Shown here: positions 8,297 through 16,141 of the stretch, in pieces
Layout: each line of letters starts with the position of its first letter
How positions within the stretch are numbered: the stretch's first letter is position 1
DNA from: Natrinema marinum
GTDB taxonomy: Archaea; Halobacteriota; Halobacteria; Halobacteriales; Natrialbaceae
Direction of reading: 5' to 3'
DNA: 64,000 nt
Assembly: GCF_024296685.1 (NCBI RefSeq)
Contig: NZ_CP100763.1
Location: 992,001-1,056,000 of the forward strand
Notes under the pieces: model-generated
The model's database searches: none
The model's input: the letters and a program-made list of their open reading frames with translations, nothing else
Told to the model about the DNA's origin: nothing
Program-made: the position numbers and the translations under genes

Positions 8297-9394
8297 ATGA
8301 AGATCGGATTCTTTACGGACAGTTATTTCCCGGAGATAGACGGCGTAACGTATACGATAAAGCTCTGGCGCGAGGAGTTAGAACGGATGGGCCACGAGGT
8401 GTACGTCATCTATCCCGACGGTGACTACGAACCCGGCGACCGCGAGATTCCCGTCCGGTCGCTGCCGAACCCGTTTTACGCCGGCTACCGAATCCCGCTC
8501 ACCCGCCGGCCGTCGACACTCCCCGACCTCGACGTGGTTCACTGCCACGGCCCCGCACCGATCGGCCTGCTCGGGCGATACTACGCCCGGCAACACGGCC
8601 TCCCGTCGATCTACACCCACCACACTCCACTCGAGGAGTACTTCCACCAGAACGTCAAGTTCGAGTCGGTCGCAAACGGGCTCTCGAGGCTGTACGTCCC
8701 GCTCGAGAACGCGTTCCTCGAGAGCTTCGATATCGTCACCGCCTCCACCGAGCGGATCGAGCGCGACGTCGACCACGTCCAGCTTCCCGTCGGGATCGAC
8801 ATGGACTTCTTCCAGCCGACCGAGGAAGACTGGTACCCCGATCGGACGGTGGTCGGCTACAGCGGTCGCCTCAGCATGGAGAAAAACGTCAGCGAGATCC
8901 TCCGAGCAGCCGAGGAGTGTCCCGAGTACGACTTCGTCGTCGTCGGCGAAGGGCCCTACCGGGACAGTCTCGAGCGACACGCCCCCGACAACGTCGAACT
9001 TCGGGAGTTCCTCCCGCGCGAGGACTTGCCGGTCTTTTACTCTTCGATCGACGCCTTCCTGACCGCCTCGACTGCCGACACCCTCGGGCTCTCGACGCTC
9101 GAGGCGAACGCCTGCGGGACCCCCGTCGCGGCAGCCGACGTGCCGCCGTTCGATCGGACGATCGGTCCAGACAACGGCGAACGGTTCGCATACGGCGATC
9201 TCGAGTCGATGGTCGAGGCCATCGAAACCTGCCTGGCAACGGAGCGCGAGACCCGCGAGGCGGTCGAGCGCTACTCCGTCGGGTACACGATGGACAACTT
9301 AGAACAGCTGTACCACGACGTGCCGCTCTCGCGAGAAGAGGCAGCCGTCGCGGCCGACAGCCCGTGGCGCATCTCTGAGGAAGAGCGCAGTTGA
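8297..9394 (+). CDS. Glycosyltransferase family 4 protein, second of the pair
   Basis: This 365-residue GT4 enzyme opens with MKIGFFTDSYFPEIDGVTYT, the usual N-terminal loop of PimB/SqdX-type glycosyltransferases. HCHGPAPIG and YTHHTPLEEYF lie in the acceptor domain, followed by GRLSMEKNVSEILRAAEE and the E-x7-E region TADTLGLSTLEANACGTPV, here with D in the first acidic position. The start directly abuts the preceding stop (TGA-ATG), showing tight translational coupling. Such enzymes commonly glycosylate lipids or polyprenyl carriers at the membrane; here the partner is likely the product of the preceding glycosyltransferase (inference). Confidence 0.88.
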   Translation: MKIGFFTDSYFPEIDGVTYTIKLWREELERMGHEVYVIYPDGDYEPGDREIPVRSLPNPFYAGYRIPLTRRPSTLPDLDVVHCHGPAPIGLLGRYYARQHGLPSIYTHHTPLEEYFHQNVKFESVANGLSRLYVPLENAFLESFDIVTASTERIERDVDHVQLPVGIDMDFFQPTEEDWYPDRTVVGYSGRLSMEKNVSEILRAAEECPEYDFVVVGEGPYRDSLERHAPDNVELREFLPREDLPVFYSSIDAFLTASTADTLGLSTLEANACGTPVAAADVPPFDRTIGPDNGERFAYGDLESMVEAIETCLATERETREAVERYSVGYTMDNLEQLYHDVPLSREEAAVAADSPWRISEEERS

Positions 9395-9498
9395 AACGGA
9401 TCCAGGTTGTCGCGGACGTTCGACGCCCGTTCTCGCGCTGGTAGCGACCGTGCACAGTCAGTGAGAGACTTTATGGCTCGCTCGTGTTGGTCTCCGGT

Positions 9499-10911
9499 AT
9501 GAGCGATCCGTTCGTCGTCGTCGGTGGCGATGCAGCAGGGATGTCCGCAGCGAGCAAAGCCAAACGCGACGACCCCGACCGCGAGGTGGTCGTCTTCGAG
9601 AAAGGCGAGTGGGTGTCCTACGGCGCGTGCGGTCTTCCTTACTACGTCAAAGGTGAGATCCAGTCGCTCGAGGAACTCGTCTCGGTGACACCCGAGGAGT
9701 TCCGCGAGGAGCGCGACATCGACCTCCGGACGGGCCACGAGGTCGTCGATATCGATACTGACGCACGGACCGTCACTGTCGAGGGCGACTCCGGAACCGT
9801 CGTCCAGCCGTACGGCCACCTGCTGCTCGCAACGGGCGCGGAGTCGGTTGTCCCCCGGATCGACGGCACCAACCGCGACGGCGTGTTCACGCTCGGCTCG
9901 ATGAGCGACGGGAAGGAACTGCGAGAGTACGTCGCACGAGCGCGCGACGACGAGGATCTCCAGCAGCCGGATCGTGGGCCGGCCTGTCGGTATCTCGAAG
10001 ACTGTACCGGACCCGTCGGGGTCGTCGGGGGCGGCTACATCGGCGTCGAGATGGCCGAAGCGCTGGCGGCGAACGGCTTCGAAGTGAACCTCTTCCAGCG
10101 CGGCGATCGTGTACTGGACGGCTTCAGCGAGGAAACGAGCGAGCAGGTCGCCGCCCATCTCCGAGAACAGGGCGTCGCGCTCTTCCTCGACGCGGAAGTG
10201 CGGGCGCTGTCGGGCGGCGACCGCGTCGAGGCCGTCGTCACCGCAGACGAGCAGGTCGCGGTCGAGTTGGTGCTCCTCGGGACGGGCGTTCGCCCCCGAA
10301 CGGACCTCGCCGAGGACGCCGGCATCGACCTCGGCGAGACCGGTGCGATCGCGACCGACGCCTACCGCGAGACGAGCGCGCCGGATGTCTACGCGGCGGG
10401 CGACTGCGCCGAAGCGACCCACGTCGTCACGGGCGAACCGGCGTATGTTCCGCTGGCGCTGACCGCGAACCGACACGGCCGCGCGGTCGGCCAGACGGTC
10501 ACCGGGACGCCGACGGAAGGCGGCGAGATCGCCAGTACGGCAGCTGTCAAGGCCTTCGATGTCGAAGCCGCTCGAACCGGACTCATCGATCTCGAGGAGG
10601 CTCGCGAGGCCGGGTTCGATCCGGTCTGCAAGACGATCACGGCGAACTCGCGGGCCGGCTACTACCCCGAAGACGGGACCGTCACCGTCACCCTGACGGC
10701 CGACCGCGACTCCGGGCGCGTCCTCGGTGCGAGCCTGGTCAGCGAGTACGGCGAGGGCGCGGTGCACCGAAGCCACGCTATCGTCGCGGCCCTCGAGGCG
10801 GGAGCGACCGTCTCGGACGTGGAGAACTACGACCTCGCGTACGCGCCGCCGTTTAACACCACGTGGGATCCGGTGCTGGTCGCCGCGAAGGTCCTCTCGG
10901 ACGAGCTCTAA
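9499..10911 (+). CDS. CoA-disulfide reductase/NADH oxidase-type flavoprotein
   Basis: This is a 470-residue pyridine nucleotide-disulfide oxidoreductase. The FAD-binding motif is VVVGGDAAGMSAASKAKR at the N-terminus. The single active-site cysteine is in SYGACGLPYYVKGEI, the CoADR/NADH oxidase/persulfide reductase signature. The NAD(P)H motif is VGVVGGGYIGVEMAEAL near residue 170, and the second FAD motif DVYAAGDCAEA lies near residue 295. The C-terminal dimerisation domain contains SRAGYYPEDGTVTVTL. It probably reduces CoA disulfide, persulfide or oxygen in the cytoplasm. TTTATGG at 9470-9476 sits 26 bases before ATG 9499, supporting that start over the in-frame TTG at 9484. Confidence 0.88.
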   Translation: MSDPFVVVGGDAAGMSAASKAKRDDPDREVVVFEKGEWVSYGACGLPYYVKGEIQSLEELVSVTPEEFREERDIDLRTGHEVVDIDTDARTVTVEGDSGTVVQPYGHLLLATGAESVVPRIDGTNRDGVFTLGSMSDGKELREYVARARDDEDLQQPDRGPACRYLEDCTGPVGVVGGGYIGVEMAEALAANGFEVNLFQRGDRVLDGFSEETSEQVAAHLREQGVALFLDAEVRALSGGDRVEAVVTADEQVAVELVLLGTGVRPRTDLAEDAGIDLGETGAIATDAYRETSAPDVYAAGDCAEATHVVTGEPAYVPLALTANRHGRAVGQTVTGTPTEGGEIASTAAVKAFDVEAARTGLIDLEEAREAGFDPVCKTITANSRAGYYPEDGTVTVTLTADRDSGRVLGASLVSEYGEGAVHRSHAIVAALEAGATVSDVENYDLAYAPPFNTTWDPVLVAAKVLSDEL

Positions 10912-11155
10912 TTTTCGCTCGTCACCACCCGTCGACGCCGATCGGCCCACCGGGGAGACCATCCGTTGGCGGCAGTTCGCGAGGCCGGGCGGGCCCGCGT
11001 CCGCGAGAGACGCTGCGAGCGGTGCGGTCCGCCCTATCGCCCCAATCGAACCGAACCCGGCCTGATCCCGGTCGTGCGTTATCGACGCACGACCGACCGT
11101 CTCTTTCGATGCAGTAACTCACATCTATCGTGGGAACCTACCGAGGACGTACTCA

Positions 11156-11632
11156 ATGGGACGACGCATCTCCGAGCCGACCCGCAGCGTGTCGAGGCGA
11201 ACTGTCGTGAGTACCGCAGCCGCCCTCGGCACCGCGGCCGTCGCGGGCTGTCTGGGCGGGACGGGCGAGAACGAGGGCGAACCGGACGAGGAGACCGGAA
11301 ACGACGTGAGCGAGGCTGACAGAGACCTCGCCGCGGAGATGGTCGACGCGGTCGACGACGACCTCTCGGTCACGGACTGGGAGGTACCGGGAATGTTCAT
11401 ACTGGACTACGCGAACAGCGGCGGCGTGGAAGCCGACGCTCCGATTCTCGGGAGCGGCTATGCCGATATCGCCGATCGGGGGTTCGACCGTCGAGCGATG
11501 CCGACTGCGCTCCTCGACGACGGCAGCGTCGACTTCATGGTTTTTATCGAGCCCGAGTGGGCCCGATCCTATCTCGAGGGCGAGTGGTCGGAAGCGGAGT
11601 ATTACGCGCGAATCGTGGACTCCGAGCACTGA
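11156..11632 (+). CDS. Tat-exported lipoprotein of unknown function
   Basis: This 158-residue protein begins with a twin-arginine signal (S-R-R-T-V-V-S-T-A-A-A-L-G) running into the lipobox A-V-A-G-C at about residue 33. It is therefore probably exported folded and lipid-anchored on the outer face of the membrane. A Glu/Gly-rich linker follows, then a compact domain of about 100 residues with EADRDLAAEMVDAVDDDLSV and DWEVPGMFILDY. I recognise no family. The preceding 244 bp (10912-11155) contain no gene that I can support. Confidence 0.7.
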   Translation: MGRRISEPTRSVSRRTVVSTAAALGTAAVAGCLGGTGENEGEPDEETGNDVSEADRDLAAEMVDAVDDDLSVTDWEVPGMFILDYANSGGVEADAPILGSGYADIADRGFDRRAMPTALLDDGSVDFMVFIEPEWARSYLEGEWSEAEYYARIVDSEH

Positions 11633-11713
11633 TTTCGGGCACGAGTCGGTCGTTCGAGACGGCGTCCGGCCGCCGCTCCGGCTTCGATCATCACCCGGCT
11701 CTACTGCCCCCGT

Positions 11714-12760
11714 TCAATCGCCTTCCGCCGCGGAGTGCTCGCTCGCCTGCCGCCGCAATCCGGGCGCTATCGCGGGAACGTCCTTCGGGCTGACGGCGCC
11801 GTCGGCCTCGAGTTCCTCGACCGACTTCGGGAACTCCCGGAGCGACTTGTGGATCGCGATCCCCGCCTTCGCGCCCTGCCCCATCGCGACGGGGACCTGG
11901 TTGTGGCCGGGCGTCAGGTCGCCGACGGCGTACAGCCCGTCCACCGACGTCCGGCCGTGATCGTCGACCGCGACCGTGCCGTCGTCGTTCAGCTCCGCGC
12001 CGAGCCCGGCCGCGAGGTCGTTGTTGTACGCGCTACCGTACATCGCGAAACCACCCCGGTACTCGCGGACGGCTCCGTCGGCGAACTCCAGAGCCTCGAG
12101 CCAGCCGTCGTCGCCGTTTCGGACGCCGGTCACGTCTTCGCGGACGATATCGACGGGATGGCCCTCGAGCATCGCCGCCGTCTCGTCGCTCCACGTCGGC
12201 TCGTCGTCCCGGAGCAGCAGGTCGACATCGTCGGTGAAGTTGAGCATGATCATCGCGACGTAGGCCGCGCTCTCTCCGTGGCCCATCACATAGACGGGCT
12301 CGTCGACGAACATGTAGGCGTCGCAGTGCAGACAGTAGTGGAGCCCGCGTCCGGTGCGGGGCAGCGGCGGCTCGGGTCGGCCGTCCGAGAACCCGGTCGC
12401 GAGAACGACGCGCTCCGCGGCGGCCGGCCCGTTCGTCGTCTCGAGGGCGAACGCGTCGTCGACGCGTTCGATACCCGTGACGAACTCCCGGCGGTAGTCG
12501 GTCCCATACGACTGCAACTGGTCGACGGCCGTCGAGAGGAAGTCGTTGCCCGACACCGACTCCGGGACGCCGATGACGTTGTGGGTCTCCTGCATCATCG
12601 CGGCTCGACCGCCGCCGCGGTCGAATACCGCGGTCTCGTGTCCGAGACGCGTTGCGTACAGTGCGCTCGTGAGGCCGGCTGGGCCGCCGCCCACGACGGC
12701 GACTTCGTAGTATCGGTCGTCATCGATAGCGTCGCGGCTCGTCGACTCGTGGTTACTCAT
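11714..12760 (-). CDS. Thioredoxin-reductase-like NAD(P)/FAD-dependent oxidoreductase
   Basis: This 348-residue flavoprotein has an FAD motif VVGGGPAGLTSALYATRLG at the N-terminus. A central CxxC in LHYCLHCDAYMF corresponds to the C-A-T-C active site of thioredoxin reductases. The NAD(P)-binding glycines lie in VYVMGHGESAAYV, and the closing FAD motif is GLYAVGDLTPGHNQVPVAMGQG. It probably reduces a small dithiol or a thioredoxin/glutaredoxin-type partner in the cytoplasm. One 13-bp palindrome ends one base from the start codon and two more lie upstream. The divergent neighbour is an HxlR regulator, so this gene is the likely regulated target. The last 25 residues are a polar tail. Confidence 0.87.
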   Translation of the reverse strand: MSNHESTSRDAIDDDRYYEVAVVGGGPAGLTSALYATRLGHETAVFDRGGGRAAMMQETHNVIGVPESVSGNDFLSTAVDQLQSYGTDYRREFVTGIERVDDAFALETTNGPAAAERVVLATGFSDGRPEPPLPRTGRGLHYCLHCDAYMFVDEPVYVMGHGESAAYVAMIMLNFTDDVDLLLRDDEPTWSDETAAMLEGHPVDIVREDVTGVRNGDDGWLEALEFADGAVREYRGGFAMYGSAYNNDLAAGLGAELNDDGTVAVDDHGRTSVDGLYAVGDLTPGHNQVPVAMGQGAKAGIAIHKSLREFPKSVEELEADGAVSPKDVPAIAPGLRRQASEHSAAEGD

Positions 12761-12761
12761 C

Positions 12762-12774
12762 GTAACCCGGTTAC
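12762..12774. promoter_or_regulatory. Palindromic operator copy 1
   Basis: GTAACCCGGTTAC, a palindrome around a central C, lies one base upstream of the start codon (12760) of the flavoprotein gene. It would cover the transcription start of a leaderless transcript, a natural repression site. It is identical to copies 2 and 3. Confidence 0.8.
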
Positions 12775-12808
12775 GTCTCCGCAGCCATAAGTGTCAGCTA
12801 ACACGACG

Positions 12809-12821
12809 GTAACCCGGTTAC
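12809..12821. promoter_or_regulatory. Palindromic operator copy 2
   Basis: A second identical GTAACCCGGTTAC lies 47 bp from copy 1 and upstream of the AT-rich CTTATGG (minus strand, about 12785-12791) that could serve as TATA of the flavoprotein gene. Confidence 0.8.
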
Positions 12822-12879
12822 GATCCGGTAAGTGCCCCGGAATCGACCGGCGGGGCGCGTCGCGTTTCAGTTACAGACA

Positions 12880-12892
12880 GTAACCCGGTTAC
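12880..12892. promoter_or_regulatory. Palindromic operator copy 3
   Basis: The third identical GTAACCCGGTTAC is 71 bp from copy 2 and directly upstream of the TATA-like AATTTAAG (12899-12906) of the HxlR gene. It overlaps or abuts the BRE position and suggests autoregulation. Confidence 0.8.
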
Positions 12893-12898
12893 GGAACG

Positions 12899-12906
12899 TA
12901 ATTTAA
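12899..12906 (+). promoter_or_regulatory. TATA box of the HxlR-type regulator gene
   Basis: AATTTAAG is centred about 29 bases before ATG 12932. This predicts a leaderless transcript starting at that ATG and argues against the in-frame GTG at 12911. Confidence 0.6.
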
Positions 12907-12931
12907 GCGTGTGCGGGCCGAACGGACGGCC

Positions 12932-13306
12932 ATGGACGAGCCGACACAGCGGCTGGACGTCTGGTGTTCCGGTGAGGAGTGGTGTCCGATCACCTCCACC
13001 GCGACGCTGATCGGCAAGAAGTGGCACACCGTCATTATTCACCGCCTACTCGAGAACGGTCCGCTCGGGTTCACCGCCCTCGAGGAAGAAGTCGACGGTA
13101 TCTCGAGCAAGGTCCTCTCCGACGCGCTCGACGATCTCGAGGACAAGCAGTTAGTGGATCGGGAGATCGTCAGCGAGAAACCCGTTCGCGTCGAGTACTC
13201 GCTGACCGACCTCGGCGAATCGCTCGAGCCCGTCATCGAGACGATGCGCGAGTGGGGTCGACAGCATCTCGCGGCCGCCTCGGACGAGGAGAGTTCGGTC
13301 ACCTAA
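12932..13306 (+). CDS. HxlR-family winged-helix transcriptional regulator
   Basis: This 124-residue regulator carries the HxlR signature: an N-terminal cysteine (WCSGEEWCPI), then LIGKKWHTVIIHRLLENGPLGF, and the recognition region EVDGISSKVLSDALDDLEDKQLV followed by the wing VRVEYSLTDLGE. HxlR proteins are dimeric, and several sense aldehydes, quinones or redox state through the N-terminal cysteine. Start ATG 12932 is supported by the TATA spacing. The divergent flavoprotein and the three shared palindromes point to control of that gene and of itself (inference). Confidence 0.9.
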   Translation: MDEPTQRLDVWCSGEEWCPITSTATLIGKKWHTVIIHRLLENGPLGFTALEEEVDGISSKVLSDALDDLEDKQLVDREIVSEKPVRVEYSLTDLGESLEPVIETMREWGRQHLAAASDEESSVT

Positions 13307-13364
13307 CGGCGTTCGGGGAATCGGATGCCAAAGCGTAATCCGCACGCCGTGCGAACGAACTGTC

Positions 13365-13670
13365 ATGACTGTCGACCAGGGGACCGATGCCGGGGGATCG
13401 ACCGCGACCGACGGTCGTCTGTCGCGACTGCGAAATCGCCTCGACGGTGCAATTCGGGGCCGGCTCGAGCGGCTTCGCTGGTGGTACGCGCTCCGGATCG
13501 CCGGCGCTCCGCGCTGTGCGGTTTGCGGTGACGAAGCGGCGTGGATCGCCGTGACGGAGGACGAACCACGGTGTTTCAAACACATCCCGAGCGAGGGGAT
13601 GGACGCGATTCGCGATGTCGAGCCCGCGGACTGCTTTACCGAGTGGAACGAGGCGGCTACAGAGACCTGA
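13365..13670 (+). CDS. Small protein with a C-terminal zinc-finger-like motif
   Basis: This 101-residue protein of unknown family has a polar N-terminus and an amphipathic Arg/Leu-rich region at about residues 18-45 (RLRNRLDGAIRGRLERLRWW). A compact metal-site candidate follows: C-A-V-C-G-D-E near residue 50 and C-F-K-H about 20 residues later, giving a CxxC...CxxH set. ATG 13365 is the first ATG in frame. It is downstream of, and in the same direction as, the HxlR gene with a 58-bp gap. Confidence 0.6.
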   Translation: MTVDQGTDAGGSTATDGRLSRLRNRLDGAIRGRLERLRWWYALRIAGAPRCAVCGDEAAWIAVTEDEPRCFKHIPSEGMDAIRDVEPADCFTEWNEAATET

Positions 13671-13836
13671 CCGTTCTCTCTCGAGAGCGTCCCGCCGGTT
13701 CGGTGGACACGAGCCGGCTCGGCCTCGATCGGGACGCGAAAGCGGGTGAGTCGTTGCTATCGGAGAGCGTGACAGCCCGATTCGAACTGCCAAGGCAGTA
13801 GCCGAGGGTCGTCCCGTCGCGCTGACACAACGGAAC

Positions 13837-14919
13837 CTACTCCGCACGTGAGGAAGACCGATCGGGCCTTTCCTCCGCGGTAGCGGGTCTGACGGACGGT
13901 AGCAGGAACCTGACGACGTTTCCGCGGGGGGAGTTCTCTTCGAAGACGAGTTCCCCTCCGAGCGAGTCGACACACCACTGCATCACCCAGAGACCGAGGC
14001 CGGAACCGTGATACGTGGTGCTCCCCTCGACGTCTTCTTCGAGAACATCGATCTCGATGTCTGGAATAGTTGGACCGCCGTCGATGATCTTCACTTCCGC
14101 TTGGCCGGTATTCGCGTGTCTCGTGACGACCACCTCGATAGCTGCGACCTGTCTGTCATCGTGAACGATCGCGTTGTCGAGCGCGTGTTCGATCGCGTAG
14201 CGAAGCCCCTCGTCGGCATTTACCCGGACGTCGGACCGTCTCTCGACTGTCAACGCTGCGTCCGGGTATTCCGCCTCGATCCCTTCGATAACATCTCGGA
14301 CTAAGTCCCCGAGGTTCGTCGGCGTGCGCTGCGTCGCATCCGGCTTCGCGATTTCTTCGATTTGATGGACCGAATCACTCAACGTCCCGATTTCCGCAGC
14401 GATCTCCGAGATCGTCTCGGCTTCGTCCTCGAGTGACTGTTTTTCGACGGCGTCTTTCAGACGGTCAGCGTATCCGATGAGGAGATTCGTTTCGTTGCGG
14501 AGGTTGTGTCGGATAACCCGATTGAGAAGGCGCAGCCGGCGCTCGCGGGATTTGTACTCCGTTATGTTTCGGATTTCACTGATAACGCACGGGGTCTCAT
14601 CGATCGTAGTCGAGTTGAGACGGACGCGAATCCAGATCAGTTCACCGCTCGCACGCTCGATCTGCCATTCGAACTCCTGGGAATCGCCAGCGGCGGCTGC
14701 TTGGATTCGCTCGACCGCTTTTTCCTGTGAAAACTTCGTCGACGGCGGCGTGTAGTCCTCGATTTTCATTTCGAGCAGTTCTGCTCGAGAGTAGCCGTAC
14801 AACCGCCCGACTTGCGCGTTCGCATCGAGAATCGCACCCGTCTTGGGATCACGTAGCGTGATTCCGATATCTAAATCGTCGAATGCTTCCGGTAACGCCG
14901 TGTCAGAATCCCCCTTCAT
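13837..14919 (-). CDS. PAS-domain sensor histidine kinase
   Basis: This 360-residue kinase has no membrane helices. A PAS domain at residues 10-125 starts with FDDLDIGITLRDPKTGAILDANAQ, and a PAC-type end reads ISEIRNITEYKSRERRLRLL. The dimerisation box RVIRHNLRNETNLLIGYADR contains the phospho-accepting His in the R-H-N-L-R-N form common in haloarchaea. The HATPase domain has NAIVHDD, IIDGGPTIPD and GSGLGLWVMQW. A TATA-like TTTTTATAG at 14941-14949 lies 27 bases upstream of ATG 14919, supporting this start over ATG 14931. No response regulator is adjacent, so its partner is unknown. Confidence 0.88.
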   Translation of the reverse strand: MKGDSDTALPEAFDDLDIGITLRDPKTGAILDANAQVGRLYGYSRAELLEMKIEDYTPPSTKFSQEKAVERIQAAAAGDSQEFEWQIERASGELIWIRVRLNSTTIDETPCVISEIRNITEYKSRERRLRLLNRVIRHNLRNETNLLIGYADRLKDAVEKQSLEDEAETISEIAAEIGTLSDSVHQIEEIAKPDATQRTPTNLGDLVRDVIEGIEAEYPDAALTVERRSDVRVNADEGLRYAIEHALDNAIVHDDRQVAAIEVVVTRHANTGQAEVKIIDGGPTIPDIEIDVLEEDVEGSTTYHGSGLGLWVMQWCVDSLGGELVFEENSPRGNVVRFLLPSVRPATAEERPDRSSSRAE

Positions 14920-15275
14920 GGAGATCAGCACTAAGAATAGCTATAAAAACGCGAGAACAGCGGAAACGGTTGCCCACTCGCGGGGAATATCTCTCGGTAG
15001 TTCCTGCTTCTATCGAGACGCCCCAGCGGGCGTCCTCCCGCGAAGACAGCCGGAGTCGTCGCCTCATCCCGGCACTGCGGTTCACACGTGCCACTCAGTC
15101 CGTCCGTGATCTCCTTGAGGAACAATACCCGAGTCGGGCATCGGTCCCTCCGGCGGCCTCGAGTGCTTCAACCCCACAAGGGTTCGTCTGAAATACGACG
15201 ATACGCTCGAGTTGTTAATTACTTATTCCTCTGTGTATCTCAGGCCAGATACGCAAGCCCGTAAAAGTCCAAATA
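14920..15275. other. Intergenic stretch holding the kinase promoter and an orphan CRISPR repeat
   Basis: These 356 bases contain no gene that I can support. They hold the kinase promoter (TATA at 14941-14949), a GC-rich stretch, one CRISPR-type repeat at 15165-15194, and an AT-rich block with a 6-bp-arm inverted repeat GTATCT/AGATAC (15235-15240 and 15247-15252). Confidence 0.6.
15165..15194 (-). CRISPR. Solitary haloarchaeal type I-B CRISPR repeat
   Basis: On the minus strand these 30 bases begin ATTTCAGACGAACCCTTG and end GTTGAAGC. From memory this matches the haloarchaeal I-B repeat (GTTTCAGACGAACCC...TTGAAGC) at nearly every position, differing at the first base. No second copy is seen at spacer distance on either side, and there are no cas genes in the window. 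On the minus strand an AT-rich TATA-like block at about 15216-15229 precedes the repeat, so it could be transcribed. It may be the remnant of an array, an off-target adaptation product, or part of a crRNA-like regulatory RNA. Confidence 0.8.
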
Positions 15276-15995
15276 TTAGGAATGGCTAGCAGTTTCGGTC
15301 GTATTCAGTTCGTAAGTTGCGTTGGTTAATGATGATCCCTGCCGGATTTCATTCCAATCGGTGATATCCGTGACCGTCCGATTCACAAGGTCAATATCGA
15401 CTGTATATCTTAGATCGTGTGGCGAATCTTCGTCAGGGTTTCGAACGCGCACGACAGCACGATCTTCGACGTAACTGGGACTGCGCTCAATGGTTACTGA
15501 CCCGTCGCCGTGGTCGTCGGTGGTGTTCACGATGGTCATCTCACCGTTCGTCTCGTTACTTTCAATGGCGACATCGTAAGACTGGGTATTGGAAGAAGAG
15601 AAGTTCAGTTGCTGAATTGGTTCGACCGAGAGTTTATACGTATCCATTCCGTCGAGTGCTTCGTTCACCGTTTCATTGGTCATCGCAATCGTCCGTGCCC
15701 GCTCGCGCTCATTCTCAGTCAGGGGTTGATTTTCTATCGTATGGATTGTGAATTGGCCGGAATTGGTCTCTTCGATCGTTATCTTACTCACGTTGGAGAG
15801 ATTGTCCACGATAGTTTCAGACTTGTCACCTGTTGTGAGTGTAACGTTGTTCTCAGACACGACAAATTCGGCTGACGTGCCAGTGTTTGAGAGGGGTTCG
15901 GTCATTCCGAACGCGGTTCCAATCCCTGCTAATCCGACACCAATCACGGTAAGCCCGACGAGGACGAGCAGACGCGATCGGATGACTTCGTTCAT
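15276..15995 (-). CDS. Secreted or membrane-anchored sequon-rich protein of unknown function
   Basis: This 239-residue protein starts with a basic residue and one hydrophobic helix (LLVLVGLTVIGVGLAGIGTA, residues 9-28), so it is probably exported and anchored by its N-terminus. The rest is polar and has about ten N-x-S/T glycosylation sequons. Repeated beta-like segments such as FVVSENNVTLTTG, KITIEETNSGQFTIHTIE and YTVDIDLVNRTVTDI are visible. Codon use is clearly more AT-rich than in the core genes, as in the following 2.5 kb, suggesting transferred DNA. I recognise no family. Confidence 0.7.
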   Translation of the reverse strand: MNEVIRSRLLVLVGLTVIGVGLAGIGTAFGMTEPLSNTGTSAEFVVSENNVTLTTGDKSETIVDNLSNVSKITIEETNSGQFTIHTIENQPLTENERERARTIAMTNETVNEALDGMDTYKLSVEPIQQLNFSSSNTQSYDVAIESNETNGEMTIVNTTDDHGDGSVTIERSPSYVEDRAVVRVRNPDEDSPHDLRYTVDIDLVNRTVTDITDWNEIRQGSSLTNATYELNTTETASHS

Positions 15996-16057
15996 GGTAC
16001 TCCATTTAGCTGAAAGATCTCATCAACACTGGGGTGAAATGCGTTCGAAACCAGTTG

Positions 16058-16069
16058 GAAACGCGTTTC
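16058..16069. promoter_or_regulatory. Perfect 12-bp palindrome upstream of the membrane regulator gene
   Basis: GAAACGCGTTTC is a perfect palindrome between two divergent genes (15995 and 16142). A related half-site GAAATGCGTTCGAAA lies 20 bp before it. A partly similar sequence, CAAACGCATTGCAAACGG, occurs near 16757 before the next gene. It is a candidate operator. Confidence 0.45.
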
Positions 16070-16110
16070 ACGGCAGTTTCATGGCCAAATGCGGCCGTGT
16101 AGATCGGTGG

Positions 16111-16120
16111 ACATAAAATC
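16111..16120 (+). promoter_or_regulatory. TATA box of the membrane-anchored regulator gene
   Basis: ACATAAAATC is centred 27 bases upstream of ATG 16142. This supports that start and a leaderless transcript rather than GTG 16124. Confidence 0.55.
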
Positions 16121-16141
16121 CCGGTGGCGCATGATTCTCCC

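Noticed and set aside
10966-11319. Plus-strand frame with CxxC and a later Cys (RRCERCG ... FRCSNSH) before the lipoprotein gene
   Set aside because: It starts at TTG, is Arg-rich without acidic bias and runs far into the lipoprotein gene in another frame; the cysteines are probably coincidental.
13307-13364. Possible terminator between the HxlR gene and the small zinc-finger gene
   Set aside because: No T-run or convincing hairpin could be seen.
15195-15275. Second, degenerate CRISPR repeat or creT-like toxin RNA next to the solitary repeat
   Set aside because: I looked on both sides at spacer distance for the conserved ends (GTTTCAGACG and TTGAAGC) and for a short frame with rare arginine codons and found neither convincingly.
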